In this document: positions 1 to 7,615 of the stretch, one piece after another
Numbering within the stretch: position 1 is the stretch's first letter
Layout: each line of letters begins with the position of its first letter
From: Bacteroidales bacterium
Lineage (GTDB): Bacteria > Bacteroidota > Bacteroidia > Bacteroidales > UBA932
Reading direction: 5' to 3'
Length of the DNA: 39,176 nucleotides
Assembly: GCA_017560825.1 (NCBI GenBank)
Contig: JAFZED010000005.1
Span: forward strand, 1 to 39,176
The notes under the pieces: generated by a model
Seen by the model: only the letters and a program-made list of their open reading frames with translations
Told to the model about the DNA's origin: nothing
Databases searched by the model: none
Position numbers and translations under genes: made by a program

Positions 1-476
1 AGGTCGGTGACATTTTCGTGACAGTGACTGGCTGCGACGGCGTCATCACAAAGGACCATTTCCTCAAGATGAAGGACGGCGCAATATGCTGCAACGCAGG
101 TCACTTCGACTGCGAGGTGGACGTGGCAGGCCTCAAGTCGATCGCAAAGGACGTGAAGCCGGCCCGCAAGAACATCATCGGATATACCCTCGAAAACGGT
201 AAAAGAATATATATCATCGCAGAAGGCCGCCTCGTAAACCTCGCGGCAGGTGACGGTCATCCGGCAGAGATTATGGATATGTCATTTGCAATCCAGGCCC
301 TCAGCGCCAAGTATTTGGTGGAGAACTCAGACAAGGTGAGCCGTGAGCCGGGCCAGATGGTGAACGACGTTCCTCTCTCTATCGATAAGGAGGTGGCAGC
401 GCGCAAGCTGGCATACTGGGGCTGCGAGATCGACACCCTCACCCCAGAGCAGCACAAGTACCTTTTCGGAGAGTAA
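1..476 (+). CDS. ahcY: S-adenosylhomocysteine hydrolase, C-terminal part (5' end outside window)
   Basis: The frame is open from base 3 and reads VGDIFVTVTGCDGVI, so the gene enters from the left and a GTG at 18 is not its start. The enzyme splits S-adenosylhomocysteine into adenosine and homocysteine with bound NAD, in the cytoplasm. Visible family segments are CNAGHFDCEVDV, AEGRLVNLAAGDGHPAEIMD and the closing EVAARKL...LTPEQHKYL helix. The protein ends at KYLFGE and lacks the usual tail ending in HYRY, which in classical enzymes reaches into the neighbouring subunit's NAD site. The wording resembles the short archaeal/Thermotoga type. I see no frameshift. The stop lies 3 bp from the convergent rodA stop. 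Confidence 0.93.
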   Translation, partial: VGDIFVTVTGCDGVITKDHFLKMKDGAICCNAGHFDCEVDVAGLKSIAKDVKPARKNIIGYTLENGKRIYIIAEGRLVNLAAGDGHPAEIMDMSFAIQALSAKYLVENSDKVSREPGQMVNDVPLSIDKEVAARKLAYWGCEIDTLTPEQHKYLFGE

Positions 477-479
477 TTG

Positions 480-1925
480 TCAGAAATACTTTTTCTCATT
501 GCGGTAAAGCGCAATGAATATGAAGATCAAGGCGGTGAATCCCCACAGGGATGAGCCGCCATAACTTATTAATGGCAGAGGTATGCCGATGACCGGCATA
601 AGTCCGATGGTCATACCTATATTAATAAAGAGGTGCATAAATATACAGCAGGCGACGCAGTAGCCATATATTCGCGTAAAGGCCTCTCTGCTCTGCTCCG
701 CATCCCTTATGATTCGCCATATCAGGAACACATACAGAAGGATGACCGCTGCCGAGCCGGCGAATCCCCACTCCTCTCCGATAGTACAGAATATGAAGTC
801 GGTACTCTGCTCAGGTACAAAACCATAGGTGGTCTGCGTGCCGTTGAGATAGCCCTTGCCGAACATTCCTCCGGAACCGATGGCGATCTTGGACTGACGT
901 ACATTATATCCCACTCCCGCAGGGTCTTCCTTCATACCCAGCAGCACCTCTATACGCTTGCGCTGGTGGTCCTGGAGGACATCATTGAATATGAAGTCGG
1001 CCGAGAAAACGAGTAATATACCCGCAATCGTTGACACAATGGCCAGGTGCGAGAATGTGTTTCTTTCCTTATATGCCCAATATATTACAGGCGGAATGGC
1101 AAGACCGATCACTCCAAGAAGAATGTGAAGAGGCTTAAGCTTGAGGCCCTCCTCTGCAAATCCGGCCAGGATCGAAGGCACAAATGCCATAAGCACAATG
1201 GCAGGAACGCAGATGAAAAACCACCATTTCAGTTTGTCGGAATAAAGGCATATGCAAAGCGAAGCAATGCCGACTATTACGAGTATCGCGACAAAAGGCG
1301 AGGCCGTCAAGGTCAGGATGAATGAAAGAATGGCCATTCCCGCAAGGAATATAAGCCATCCCGAAAGGCCTTCCCTGTACAGCATAAATATGAATCCCAC
1401 ATACACCAGAGCCGATCCTGTCTCGCTCTGGAGCACGATGATGGCCATCGGGATGAGGATGATAAGCGCTGTTACGATGAAGTTGCGCATCCTGCTTATC
1501 CTATATCCCTGCTGGCTCATATATGCCGCAAGCATCAGCGACGTCGATATCTTCGATATCTCGGCCGGCTGGAACCTGACGGGGCCGAACTCGAACCAGG
1601 AACTCGATCCCTTGACATCGATACCAAGGAATATGACGGCGACGAGCAGTGCCCCGACAAACAGATATATCGGGACGGCAAGTGATTCATATATACGAGG
1701 GTTCATCAGAAGCACAACGATGGCGATGATGAATGCCGTACCCATCCAGACTGCCTGCTTTCCGCTTCTGCAGGTCCAATCGAAGATGGACGCCGGATCT
1801 GATGAATGCACAGAAGCATAGATGTTCACCCAGCCGATGAACACCAGAAGCAGGTAACATATTACCAGCCTCCAGTCTATGCTCTTGAAGAATCCTCTGT
1901 CTCTATGTCCTCCTGCGCTTCTCAT
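480..1925 (-). CDS. rodA: Rod shape-determining SEDS glycosyltransferase RodA
   Basis: A 481-residue polytopic membrane protein of the FtsW/RodA/SpoVE family, which polymerises lipid II glycan strands together with a class B PBP during elongation. The SEDS core is clear: GSSSWFEFGPVRFQPAEI near the N-terminal third, the segment QDHQRKRIEVLLG with the expected catalytic-region Asp, then GVGYNVRQSKIAIGSGG, TDFIFCTIGEEWG and the terminal IPLPLISYGGSS. It is roughly 100 residues longer than enterobacterial RodA because of extra hydrophobic segments in the middle (about residues 185-310). It is the last gene of the mre operon, and its ATG overlaps the pbp2 stop by 4 bp (translational coupling expected). 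Confidence 0.95.
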   Translation of the reverse strand: MRSAGGHRDRGFFKSIDWRLVICYLLLVFIGWVNIYASVHSSDPASIFDWTCRSGKQAVWMGTAFIIAIVVLLMNPRIYESLAVPIYLFVGALLVAVIFLGIDVKGSSSWFEFGPVRFQPAEISKISTSLMLAAYMSQQGYRISRMRNFIVTALIILIPMAIIVLQSETGSALVYVGFIFMLYREGLSGWLIFLAGMAILSFILTLTASPFVAILVIVGIASLCICLYSDKLKWWFFICVPAIVLMAFVPSILAGFAEEGLKLKPLHILLGVIGLAIPPVIYWAYKERNTFSHLAIVSTIAGILLVFSADFIFNDVLQDHQRKRIEVLLGMKEDPAGVGYNVRQSKIAIGSGGMFGKGYLNGTQTTYGFVPEQSTDFIFCTIGEEWGFAGSAAVILLYVFLIWRIIRDAEQSREAFTRIYGYCVACCIFMHLFINIGMTIGLMPVIGIPLPLISYGGSSLWGFTALIFIFIALYRNEKKYF

Positions 1926-3766
1926 TTCTTGACTTTTACCCTGTCCATCAGGTCTCCTTTGATTATTCTGTCTTCCAATGCTTTTCTGTCCTTGCTGATC
2001 TCACCGTTGAGGTACATCTCTGTGAGCAGCGATGCTATAGGTGCGGCCCAAGTCGCTCCGAATCCTCCGTTCTCCACATATGCCGCAACAGCGATCTTCG
2101 GATCGTCCTTCGGCGCGAAGCAGATGAACACCGAGTGGTCGTGGCCGTGAGGGTTCTGGGCCGTTCCGGTCTTTCCGCATATGTCCAGACCTTCGACTGC
2201 AGCGACGCTGGCTGTTCCTCCGGAACCATATCCGCTGTTCACTGCCCTGTACATTCCTCCGATGACCTTAGGGAAGTGGGTGGTGTCCACCATTGTGTAC
2301 TGCCTTTCCCTGTACTTGTCATCTATCCTGATGTTCTCCGAGTCCTTGATGATGTGAGGAATGTAGTAGTGGCCCCTGTTGGCGATTGTCGCGCAGAGAT
2401 TGGCAAGGTGGAGCGGCGTACATCCGATCTCTCCCTGGCCGATGGAAAGCGAAATGACGGTTGTCGCCTTCCAGCCTCCCTTCCTGTAGTGCTTGTTGTA
2501 GTACTTTGAGTCAGGGATGAATCCTCCGAGCTCCGACGGGAAATCGCTTCCGAGCTTCTGTCCGAAACCGAAGCTCTTCACGTACTCGTTCCACTTGTCC
2601 ATAGCCTCGTCGATGGATCCGTATTTCTTGTTTTCCAGGATGTCGCGGAATACATAGCAGTAGTACGCGTTGCAGGACATCATAATGGATTCCTCAAAGT
2701 TGATAGGTGACTTGTGGGCGTGACATCCGAGCTTGTTCTTTCCGAAGTGGTAACCCATCTTGCAACCGTACAGGGTTGATGGGTTGAACACACCTTCCTG
2801 AAGACCTATGAGTCCGTTTACAAGCTTGAAGACCGATCCCGGAGGATAGGAAGCCTGTACTGTTCGGTTGAACATAGGCTTGTAAGGGTTTGATGAGATC
2901 TCACCGTAGTGCTGTCCGATGTCTGCAAGCATATCCACATCGATACCAGGGCTGGAAACCATTGTCAGGATCTCTCCGGTAGAGGGCTCTATGGCAATAA
3001 GGCTTCCTACCTTGTTGTTCATCAGCATCTGTCCGTAATTCTGCAGCTTTGCGTCGATGGTTGTTGTGATGTTGTCACCTGGTACGGCGTCCTTGTCGAA
3101 GGCTCCGTCGGCGTAGCGCTGCTCGATCTTGTTGCGGGAGTTTCTGAGCCAGATGTTATATCCCTTCTCTCCGCGGAGTTCCTTTTCCCTCGCCGCTTCG
3201 ATGCCGGTCTTGCCGGCGTAGTCGCCTGATTTGTACTCGTCCGGATGCTTCTCCATAAAGGCTGCGTCCACCTCGGACACATATCCAAGGAGGTTACCTC
3301 CGGCATTGAAAGGGTACTCACGGATGCTTCGGGCCTGTCCTCGGAATCCCGGGAACTGGTAGGCCACTTCCGCAAATCTCATATATTTCTCAGGCGGCAT
3401 CTGCTTTATCATTACTACCGACTGGTAGCCGATTCGTCTGCTCTTCTGCCTGTACTCGTCCATCTTCTCCTTTATGAACTCGACCGGAACCTCCAGCACT
3501 CTGCTCAGCGCCAGGGTGTCGAATGCTTCTACTTCCTTCGGAGTTACCATCAGGTCGTAAGCCACCTTGTTGCCGACAAGGATGTTGCCGTTGCGGTCGT
3601 GGATGATGCCTCGGGTAGGGTAGATGGTGGAGTACACCATAGAGTTGTTCTCAGCGTCCATCTTGTACTTGTCTTCGATGATCTGGATGCTGAAAAGTTT
3701 GGCTATGAGGATGAGGGCCGCTATGCAGAGGCCGATGATGAGTTTGTTCTGCCTGTTCAGTTTCAT
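1922..3766 (-). CDS. mrdA: Penicillin-binding protein 2, peptidoglycan transpeptidase of the elongasome
   Basis: A 614-residue class B PBP with one N-terminal membrane anchor (LIIGLCIAALILIAKLF), a dimerisation/pedestal domain and a C-terminal transpeptidase domain. The acylated serine lies in PPGSVFK (Ser near residue 311). The SxN-type motif is in MMSCNAYYC and the third motif is CGKTGTAQN. It cross-links peptidoglycan in the periplasm while RodA polymerises glycan. It lies between mreD (11-bp gap) and rodA (4-bp overlap), the usual Bacteroidales order. Several Cys sit near the active site (CKMGYHFGKNKLGCHAH, SCNAYYC). That may be lineage-typical, but I cannot check it here. Confidence 0.95.
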   Translation of the reverse strand: MKLNRQNKLIIGLCIAALILIAKLFSIQIIEDKYKMDAENNSMVYSTIYPTRGIIHDRNGNILVGNKVAYDLMVTPKEVEAFDTLALSRVLEVPVEFIKEKMDEYRQKSRRIGYQSVVMIKQMPPEKYMRFAEVAYQFPGFRGQARSIREYPFNAGGNLLGYVSEVDAAFMEKHPDEYKSGDYAGKTGIEAAREKELRGEKGYNIWLRNSRNKIEQRYADGAFDKDAVPGDNITTTIDAKLQNYGQMLMNNKVGSLIAIEPSTGEILTMVSSPGIDVDMLADIGQHYGEISSNPYKPMFNRTVQASYPPGSVFKLVNGLIGLQEGVFNPSTLYGCKMGYHFGKNKLGCHAHKSPINFEESIMMSCNAYYCYVFRDILENKKYGSIDEAMDKWNEYVKSFGFGQKLGSDFPSELGGFIPDSKYYNKHYRKGGWKATTVISLSIGQGEIGCTPLHLANLCATIANRGHYYIPHIIKDSENIRIDDKYRERQYTMVDTTHFPKVIGGMYRAVNSGYGSGGTASVAAVEGLDICGKTGTAQNPHGHDHSVFICFAPKDDPKIAVAAYVENGGFGATWAAPIASLLTEMYLNGEISKDRKALEDRIIKGDLMDRVKVKK

Positions 3767-3777
3767 CTGTCAGTCTC

Positions 3778-4293
3778 CTATTTTCTGTCGTCCGGAGTGA
3801 GGATATGGGTGACAAGAAGTGACAGCAGCCAGTTGCACACAAGCGAGAGTCCGAAATAGGTGAGGTTGTACCACATCGGGCGGGTGCCGGCTCCGTCGAG
3901 GATAATGTATATGGCAAGGAATACCGCTATCGCGGTGGAGACAGCTGCAGAAACCTTCAAGGCGCCGAACTTTCCGAATGAGAAGCTGTCGTTGCGGGAA
4001 AGAAGGTCCTCGCCGAAGAATATGCGGATGATGCCCTTCCTTGCGAGGGCTACAGGAAGCAGCGCCGCGGCATTGATGCCGATCAGGCCTTCAGAGAGCC
4101 AGTCTACTGAAAGACCGCTGAAGAAGGCGATGATCATACACAGCGGAGTGCTGATTCTCAGAGGTATGCAGAACACCATAGCCGGCAGCATCGAAAGCGT
4201 GATGTACGGTCCGAGCGGCGAGTAATTGCAAAGGGCGATCTGGCAAAGCAGCATCAGGACATAAAGCAGTCCGAAGTTCTGGTTCATTCTCAT
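3778..4293 (-). CDS. mreD: Rod shape-determining protein MreD
   Basis: A 171-residue, very hydrophobic protein with about five membrane segments. It shows the MreD features of a short N-terminal helix, a central GLSVDWLSEGLIGINA-type loop after a helix, and a further helix pair. MreD is an inner-membrane component of the elongasome that works with MreC. Sequence conservation in this family is low, so the call leans on size, hydropathy, and position directly after mreC (starts overlap by 4 bp, ATGA) and before pbp2. Confidence 0.88.
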   Translation of the reverse strand: MRMNQNFGLLYVLMLLCQIALCNYSPLGPYITLSMLPAMVFCIPLRISTPLCMIIAFFSGLSVDWLSEGLIGINAAALLPVALARKGIIRIFFGEDLLSRNDSFSFGKFGALKVSAAVSTAIAVFLAIYIILDGAGTRPMWYNLTYFGLSLVCNWLLSLLVTHILTPDDRK

Positions 4294-5114
4294 ATCTCGT
4301 CCTCCAATTCCTCTATCTCTTTCCTGCCGATGTTCTCGACGATGGTTACATATTTCAACTTGCCGAAGTCTTCAAAAAGGATCACTTCTATCTCGTAGGT
4401 CGAGCCGTTCACGATTTCTGCCTCACCTGTGGTTCCGATGGGGATGTCAGCAGGGAATATGGTGGAGAAGCCGCTTGTGTAGACTGTATCTCCCGGCGCG
4501 ACTTCCGCGTGGTGCGGGATCTCCTTGAGTATGGCGCGTGAACTGCTTCTGCCGTCCCAGCTCATCGGGCCGATGAAACCGTCCTTTCCAAGACGTGAGC
4601 TGACGCTCATCTCGTGGTTCTTGAATGAACGTGCATAGGAGTGGTGCTCGCTTACAGCGTCAATCACACCGACTACACCCTTTCCGGTGATGACTCCGGC
4701 TCCTTTGACCACTCCGTCGGCAGTGCCCTTGTCCAGGATCATATAGTTATGATGGGTGTTGTTGCTGATCTTCGCTATAGTTGCAGGGGTGTACCTGAAA
4801 TTGCCGGCCATACCCTTGGACTGTTCCGGAACCTCTGTCACGTGGCTGTCAGCCATAGCAGCCTCCAGCTGGGCGACACGCACTCTGAGCTCGTGGTTGT
4901 CCAGCGCAAGCTCTTCATTCCTCTTCTTGAGCGAGAAATACTGGTTCACATCCTGGGAGAATCCCCAGATGCTTTTCATAAAAGACTGGCTTCCGTTGGA
5001 GAACCAGCTGCTCTGGAGCTCGCTGTTGTTGCTGAGCATAGTCAACGCAGTCAACTCCAAAGCTATGAAGATGACTGCGTTGATGATATGATATATGATG
5101 TTGCTTCTGCGCAA
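4290..5114 (-). CDS. mreC: Rod shape-determining protein MreC
   Basis: A 274-residue protein with one N-terminal membrane helix (about residues 8-26), a short coiled coil (about 60-90, KKRNEELALDNHELRVRVAQL) and a periplasmic beta domain. That domain carries the MreC signatures NYMILDKGTADGV, GVVGVIDAVSEHHS and GDTVYTSGFSTIFPADIPIG. MreC forms periplasmic filaments that bind PBP2 and stimulate RodA-PBP2. It sits 4 bp downstream of mreB and is coupled to mreD by a 4-bp overlap. Confidence 0.95.
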   Translation of the reverse strand: MRRSNIIYHIINAVIFIALELTALTMLSNNSELQSSWFSNGSQSFMKSIWGFSQDVNQYFSLKKRNEELALDNHELRVRVAQLEAAMADSHVTEVPEQSKGMAGNFRYTPATIAKISNNTHHNYMILDKGTADGVVKGAGVITGKGVVGVIDAVSEHHSYARSFKNHEMSVSSRLGKDGFIGPMSWDGRSSSRAILKEIPHHAEVAPGDTVYTSGFSTIFPADIPIGTTGEAEIVNGSTYEIEVILFEDFGKLKYVTIVENIGRKEIEELEDEI

Positions 5115-5118
5115 GGCC

Positions 5119-6141
5119 TTATCTCATAAGGAATGTGTAGTTCTCAGTGTTCTTGAGAGCGAGGCAGGTACCTCTTGCTACTGCTCTGAGCGGGTCTTCC
5201 GCAACGTGGAACGGAATGTTGATCTTCTCTGTGAGTCTTGTTGCAAGACCTCTGAGGAGTGATCCGCCGCCTGCGAGGTGGATACCGCCCTCTACGATGT
5301 CCGAATAGAGCTCAGGAGGAGTCTGCTCGAGCACGTGGATGATTCCGCTTTCGATTCTTGCCACTGACTTGTCAAGGCAGTGTGCTATCTCCTGATGAGT
5401 GATGGTAGCGTGAACCGGATGAGCTGTCATAAGGTTCGGACCTGTCACGTTGTAAGGAGCCGGCTCTTCATCGAGGTTAGGGATTACTGCTCCGATAGCG
5501 ATCTTGATCTTCTCGGCTGTGATCTGTCCCACTCTGATGTTGTGCTGCTGACGGAGGTACATCTGGATGTCGTTGGTGAATACGTCACCGGCCACCTTGA
5601 TGGAATCCTGTACTACGATACCTCCGAGTGAAATCACTGCGATCTCAGTTGTACCACCTCCTATGTCCACAACCATATTTCCTTTCGGTGCCTCGACATC
5701 GAGACCGATACCGAGCGCAGATGCCATAGGCTCGTAAATCAGATAGACATCACGTCCTCCGGCGTGCTCTGTCGAGTCGCGGACCGCACGGATCTCCACC
5801 TCGGTACTTCCCGAAGGGATGCCTACCACGATCTTGAGGCTAGGTGTGAACAGTGATCTTTTCTTGCTGTTCACCTGCTTGATGAATCCGCGGATCATCA
5901 TCTCCGCAGCGTTGAAGTCTGCGATGACTCCGTCCTTCAGAGGACGGACTGTCTTGATTCCAGGATTCTCCTTCTCCTGCATAAGCTTGGCCTTCTGGCC
6001 GAGTGCAAGGGCTTTTCCTGTGTTATTGTCGATCGCCACGATACTTGGCTCATCGAGTACGATCTGGTCGTTCTGGAAGATGACCGTGTTCGCTGTACCC
6101 AAGTCTATGGCGAGCTCCTGTGTTAAAAAATTCAATCCCAT
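5119..6141 (-). CDS. mreB: Rod shape-determining actin homologue MreB
   Basis: A 340-residue actin-fold ATPase. The phosphate-1 loop is LAIDLGTANTVIF near the N-terminus, phosphate-2 is VVDIGGGTTEIAVISLGG, and the adenosine-binding region is IHLAGGGSLLRGLATRL near the C-terminus. The membrane-facing N-terminal residues MGLNFLTQ are compatible with peripheral membrane attachment. MreB filaments orient the RodA-PBP2 machinery, so the organism is probably rod-shaped or coccobacillary. It is the first gene of the mreBCD-pbp2-rodA operon. The 116-bp intergenic region with divergent ispD is AT-rich. I see no clean TAnnTTTG element on the mreB side. Confidence 0.97.
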   Translation of the reverse strand: MGLNFLTQELAIDLGTANTVIFQNDQIVLDEPSIVAIDNNTGKALALGQKAKLMQEKENPGIKTVRPLKDGVIADFNAAEMMIRGFIKQVNSKKRSLFTPSLKIVVGIPSGSTEVEIRAVRDSTEHAGGRDVYLIYEPMASALGIGLDVEAPKGNMVVDIGGGTTEIAVISLGGIVVQDSIKVAGDVFTNDIQMYLRQQHNIRVGQITAEKIKIAIGAVIPNLDEEPAPYNVTGPNLMTAHPVHATITHQEIAHCLDKSVARIESGIIHVLEQTPPELYSDIVEGGIHLAGGGSLLRGLATRLTEKINIPFHVAEDPLRAVARGTCLALKNTENYTFLMR

Positions 6142-6230
6142 ATTTTGTAGTTTTTTTGTCTGTTTATAAAATCGCGTAAAATTACAAAATATTATTCATT
6201 TTCCGTAGAAAAACTTCAACACATTCTTAC

Positions 6231-6238
6231 TATTTTTG
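6231..6238 (+). promoter_or_regulatory. Bacteroidota -7 promoter element of ispD
   Basis: TATTTTTG matches TAnnTTTG. It ends 19 nt before the ispD ATG. No TTG is visible at the expected -33 distance, so only half the promoter is supported. Confidence 0.55.
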
Positions 6239-6257
6239 CATAGTCAATCGTGAGACT

Positions 6258-6956
6258 ATGGAAAGAAAGAAATATGTAGTGATAATGGCTGCGGGAAGCG
6301 GCACAAGGATGGGCGCTCAAGTTCCGAAACAGTTTCTGGAGCTCGGTGGAAAAGCGGTGCTTCAGAGGACTATCGAAGTCTTTCAGAGAGCCTGTGAGGG
6401 CATATCTGTCATCACAGTCCTCCCGAAGGAGCATATGAACTATTGGAGGGACTACTGCCTCAGTCGCAACTTTACCTGCCCGCAGGTGCTTGTGGCAGGT
6501 GGAATCACCCGTTTCCATTCCGTGCGTAACGCTTTGGCGAAGGTGCCTGAGGGAGCCTTGGTAGCTGTTCACGACGGTGTCAGACCTCTTGTGACTGAGG
6601 AGCTTGTGAGGAAACTTTTTGAAACAGCTGAACGTGAACAGGCAGTGGTGCCGGTCATTCCGTGTGTGGACACGATGAAGGTGCTTGAGAGCAAGGACGG
6701 AGCCCTGAAGGCTATCCCGGGAGCCAAAGCTGACAGGTCGGTCCTGTTTGGCGCGCAGACGCCGCAGGTCTTTCATTCAGAGATCGTCAAGGGCGCATAT
6801 ATGATGGCGTACGACACGGCTTTCACCGACGATGCCTCGGTGGTGGAGAAATATGGGAAAGATATATGTTATATCGAAGGAGAAAGGTTCAACATCAAGA
6901 TAACCACCCGGGATGATATGGTTCTGGCCAAGGCAATCGAGGCCTTGAGGAAATAA
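6258..6956 (+). CDS. ispD: 2-C-methyl-D-erythritol 4-phosphate cytidylyltransferase
   Basis: 232 residues, normal for IspD. It transfers CMP from CTP to MEP in the non-mevalonate isoprenoid pathway. The N-terminal nucleotide-binding loop is MAAGSGTRMGAQVPKQFLEL. Further family segments are VAGGITRFHSVRNAL, VAVHDGVRPLV and KADRSVLFGAQTPQVFH, and FTDDASVVEKYG comes near the end. It is monocistronic, divergent from mreB, and ends inside a strong bidirectional terminator. MEP-pathway use fits Bacteroidales rather than Flavobacteriia. Confidence 0.96.
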   Translation: MERKKYVVIMAAGSGTRMGAQVPKQFLELGGKAVLQRTIEVFQRACEGISVITVLPKEHMNYWRDYCLSRNFTCPQVLVAGGITRFHSVRNALAKVPEGALVAVHDGVRPLVTEELVRKLFETAEREQAVVPVIPCVDTMKVLESKDGALKAIPGAKADRSVLFGAQTPQVFHSEIVKGAYMMAYDTAFTDDASVVEKYGKDICYIEGERFNIKITTRDDMVLAKAIEALRK

Positions 6957-6993
6957 AAACAAAAGGCTTACAATCCGTAAGCCTTTTGTTTTT
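6955..6993. terminator. Bidirectional intrinsic terminator between ispD and lrp-type gene
   Basis: Perfect 17-bp stem (6955-6971 with 6977-6993) around the 5-nt loop AATCC. A-tracts and T-tracts at the two ends let it serve both strands. It includes the last bases of the ispD stop codon and of the convergent regulator's stop codon. Confidence 0.92.
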
Positions 6994-7516
6994 ATAATAG
7001 ATCTTTTTCCTTCTTGCTTTTCTTTACGCTGGCAGAGAAACTTGTGTTCTGGTACTCCTTCACCCAGACCTGTCTTTCAATTGCCTGGTCGAGTGAGATT
7101 TGAGTCTCTGTCTGCTGTACGTATGGAATCTTCTGGATGGTGTTCAGGAGAATCTGCATAAGGTGGTCGTGGTCAAAGCAGTAGAGCTTTATCAGGAGGG
7201 CGTGCTTTCCTGTTACGAAATGACACTCCACAATCTCTGAAATCTTCTTGAATGACTCGATTACTTCCGGATACTTGTTAGCTTCTGAAAGTGACACGCT
7301 TACAAAAGCGCATACATTCAGGCCCAAAGCCTGAGGCTTGACAAGCAGACGGGATCCGGTGATGACACCATTGGTCTCCAATCTCTTGACTCTCTGATGG
7401 ATGGCAGCTCCTGACACTCCGCACTCACGGGCGATTTCAAGGAACGGCATTCTTGCATTCTTGACCAGGAATGACAGAATCTTCTGGTCGATTTGATCAA
7501 TCTGATAGCTAGACAT
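6992..7516 (-). CDS. Lrp/AsnC family transcriptional regulator
   Basis: 174 residues. The N-terminal winged helix-turn-helix runs from about 5 to 60 (IDQKILSFLVKNARMPFLEIA, then VSGAAIHQRVKRLETNGVI). The C-terminal RAM/ACT-like ligand-binding and oligomerisation domain runs from about 65 to 150 (VCAFVSVSLSEA, CHFVTGKHALLIKLY). A Lys-rich tail of about 20 residues extends beyond the usual family end. Such proteins bind DNA as dimers to octamers and often sense amino acids. The effector cannot be read from sequence. Its promoter spacer contains a TGACA-N10-TGTCA dyad, which suggests autoregulation. It lies downstream of topA on the same strand. Confidence 0.92.
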   Translation of the reverse strand: MSSYQIDQIDQKILSFLVKNARMPFLEIARECGVSGAAIHQRVKRLETNGVITGSRLLVKPQALGLNVCAFVSVSLSEANKYPEVIESFKKISEIVECHFVTGKHALLIKLYCFDHDHLMQILLNTIQKIPYVQQTETQISLDQAIERQVWVKEYQNTSFSASVKKSKKEKDLL

Positions 7517-7541
7517 AGTGGCTTTGGTTATAATTTAAAAC

Positions 7542-7602
7542 AAATTCCGACCGCTAATTTAATGACAAAATTGAAAATGTCAAAAAAATGGGTCGGAAAT
7601 TT
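7542..7602. repeat. Nested inverted repeat between topA and the Lrp-type gene
   Basis: AAATTCCGACC (7542-7552) and GGTCGGAAATTT (7591-7602) form an outer inverted repeat with one extra base. It encloses the inner TGACA-N10-TGTCA dyad. Read on the minus strand, the outer stem ends in a T-rich run, so it could be the topA terminator, an operator for the Lrp-type protein, or both. Confidence 0.5.
7554..7584 (-). promoter_or_regulatory. Promoter of the Lrp-type gene with a dyad in its spacer
   Basis: On the minus strand TTTG (7581-7584) is followed after 19 nt by TAAATTAG (7554-7561), a 7/8 match to TTTG-N19-TAnnTTTG. The dyad TGACA/TGTCA (7563-7567 and 7578-7582) fills the spacer, where a bound dimer would block RNA polymerase. 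Confidence 0.55.
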
Positions 7603-7615
7603 ACACTTTTTAAAT

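Noticed and set aside
1-476. ahcY as a frameshifted or truncated pseudogene
   Set aside because: The ending matches the natural C-terminus of the short-type enzymes and the frame is intact.
1252-1821. 189-residue plus-strand ORF inside rodA
   Set aside because: A shadow of the antisense rodA frame with no family resemblance. The same holds for similar long shadows in pbp2, GH3 and pepP.
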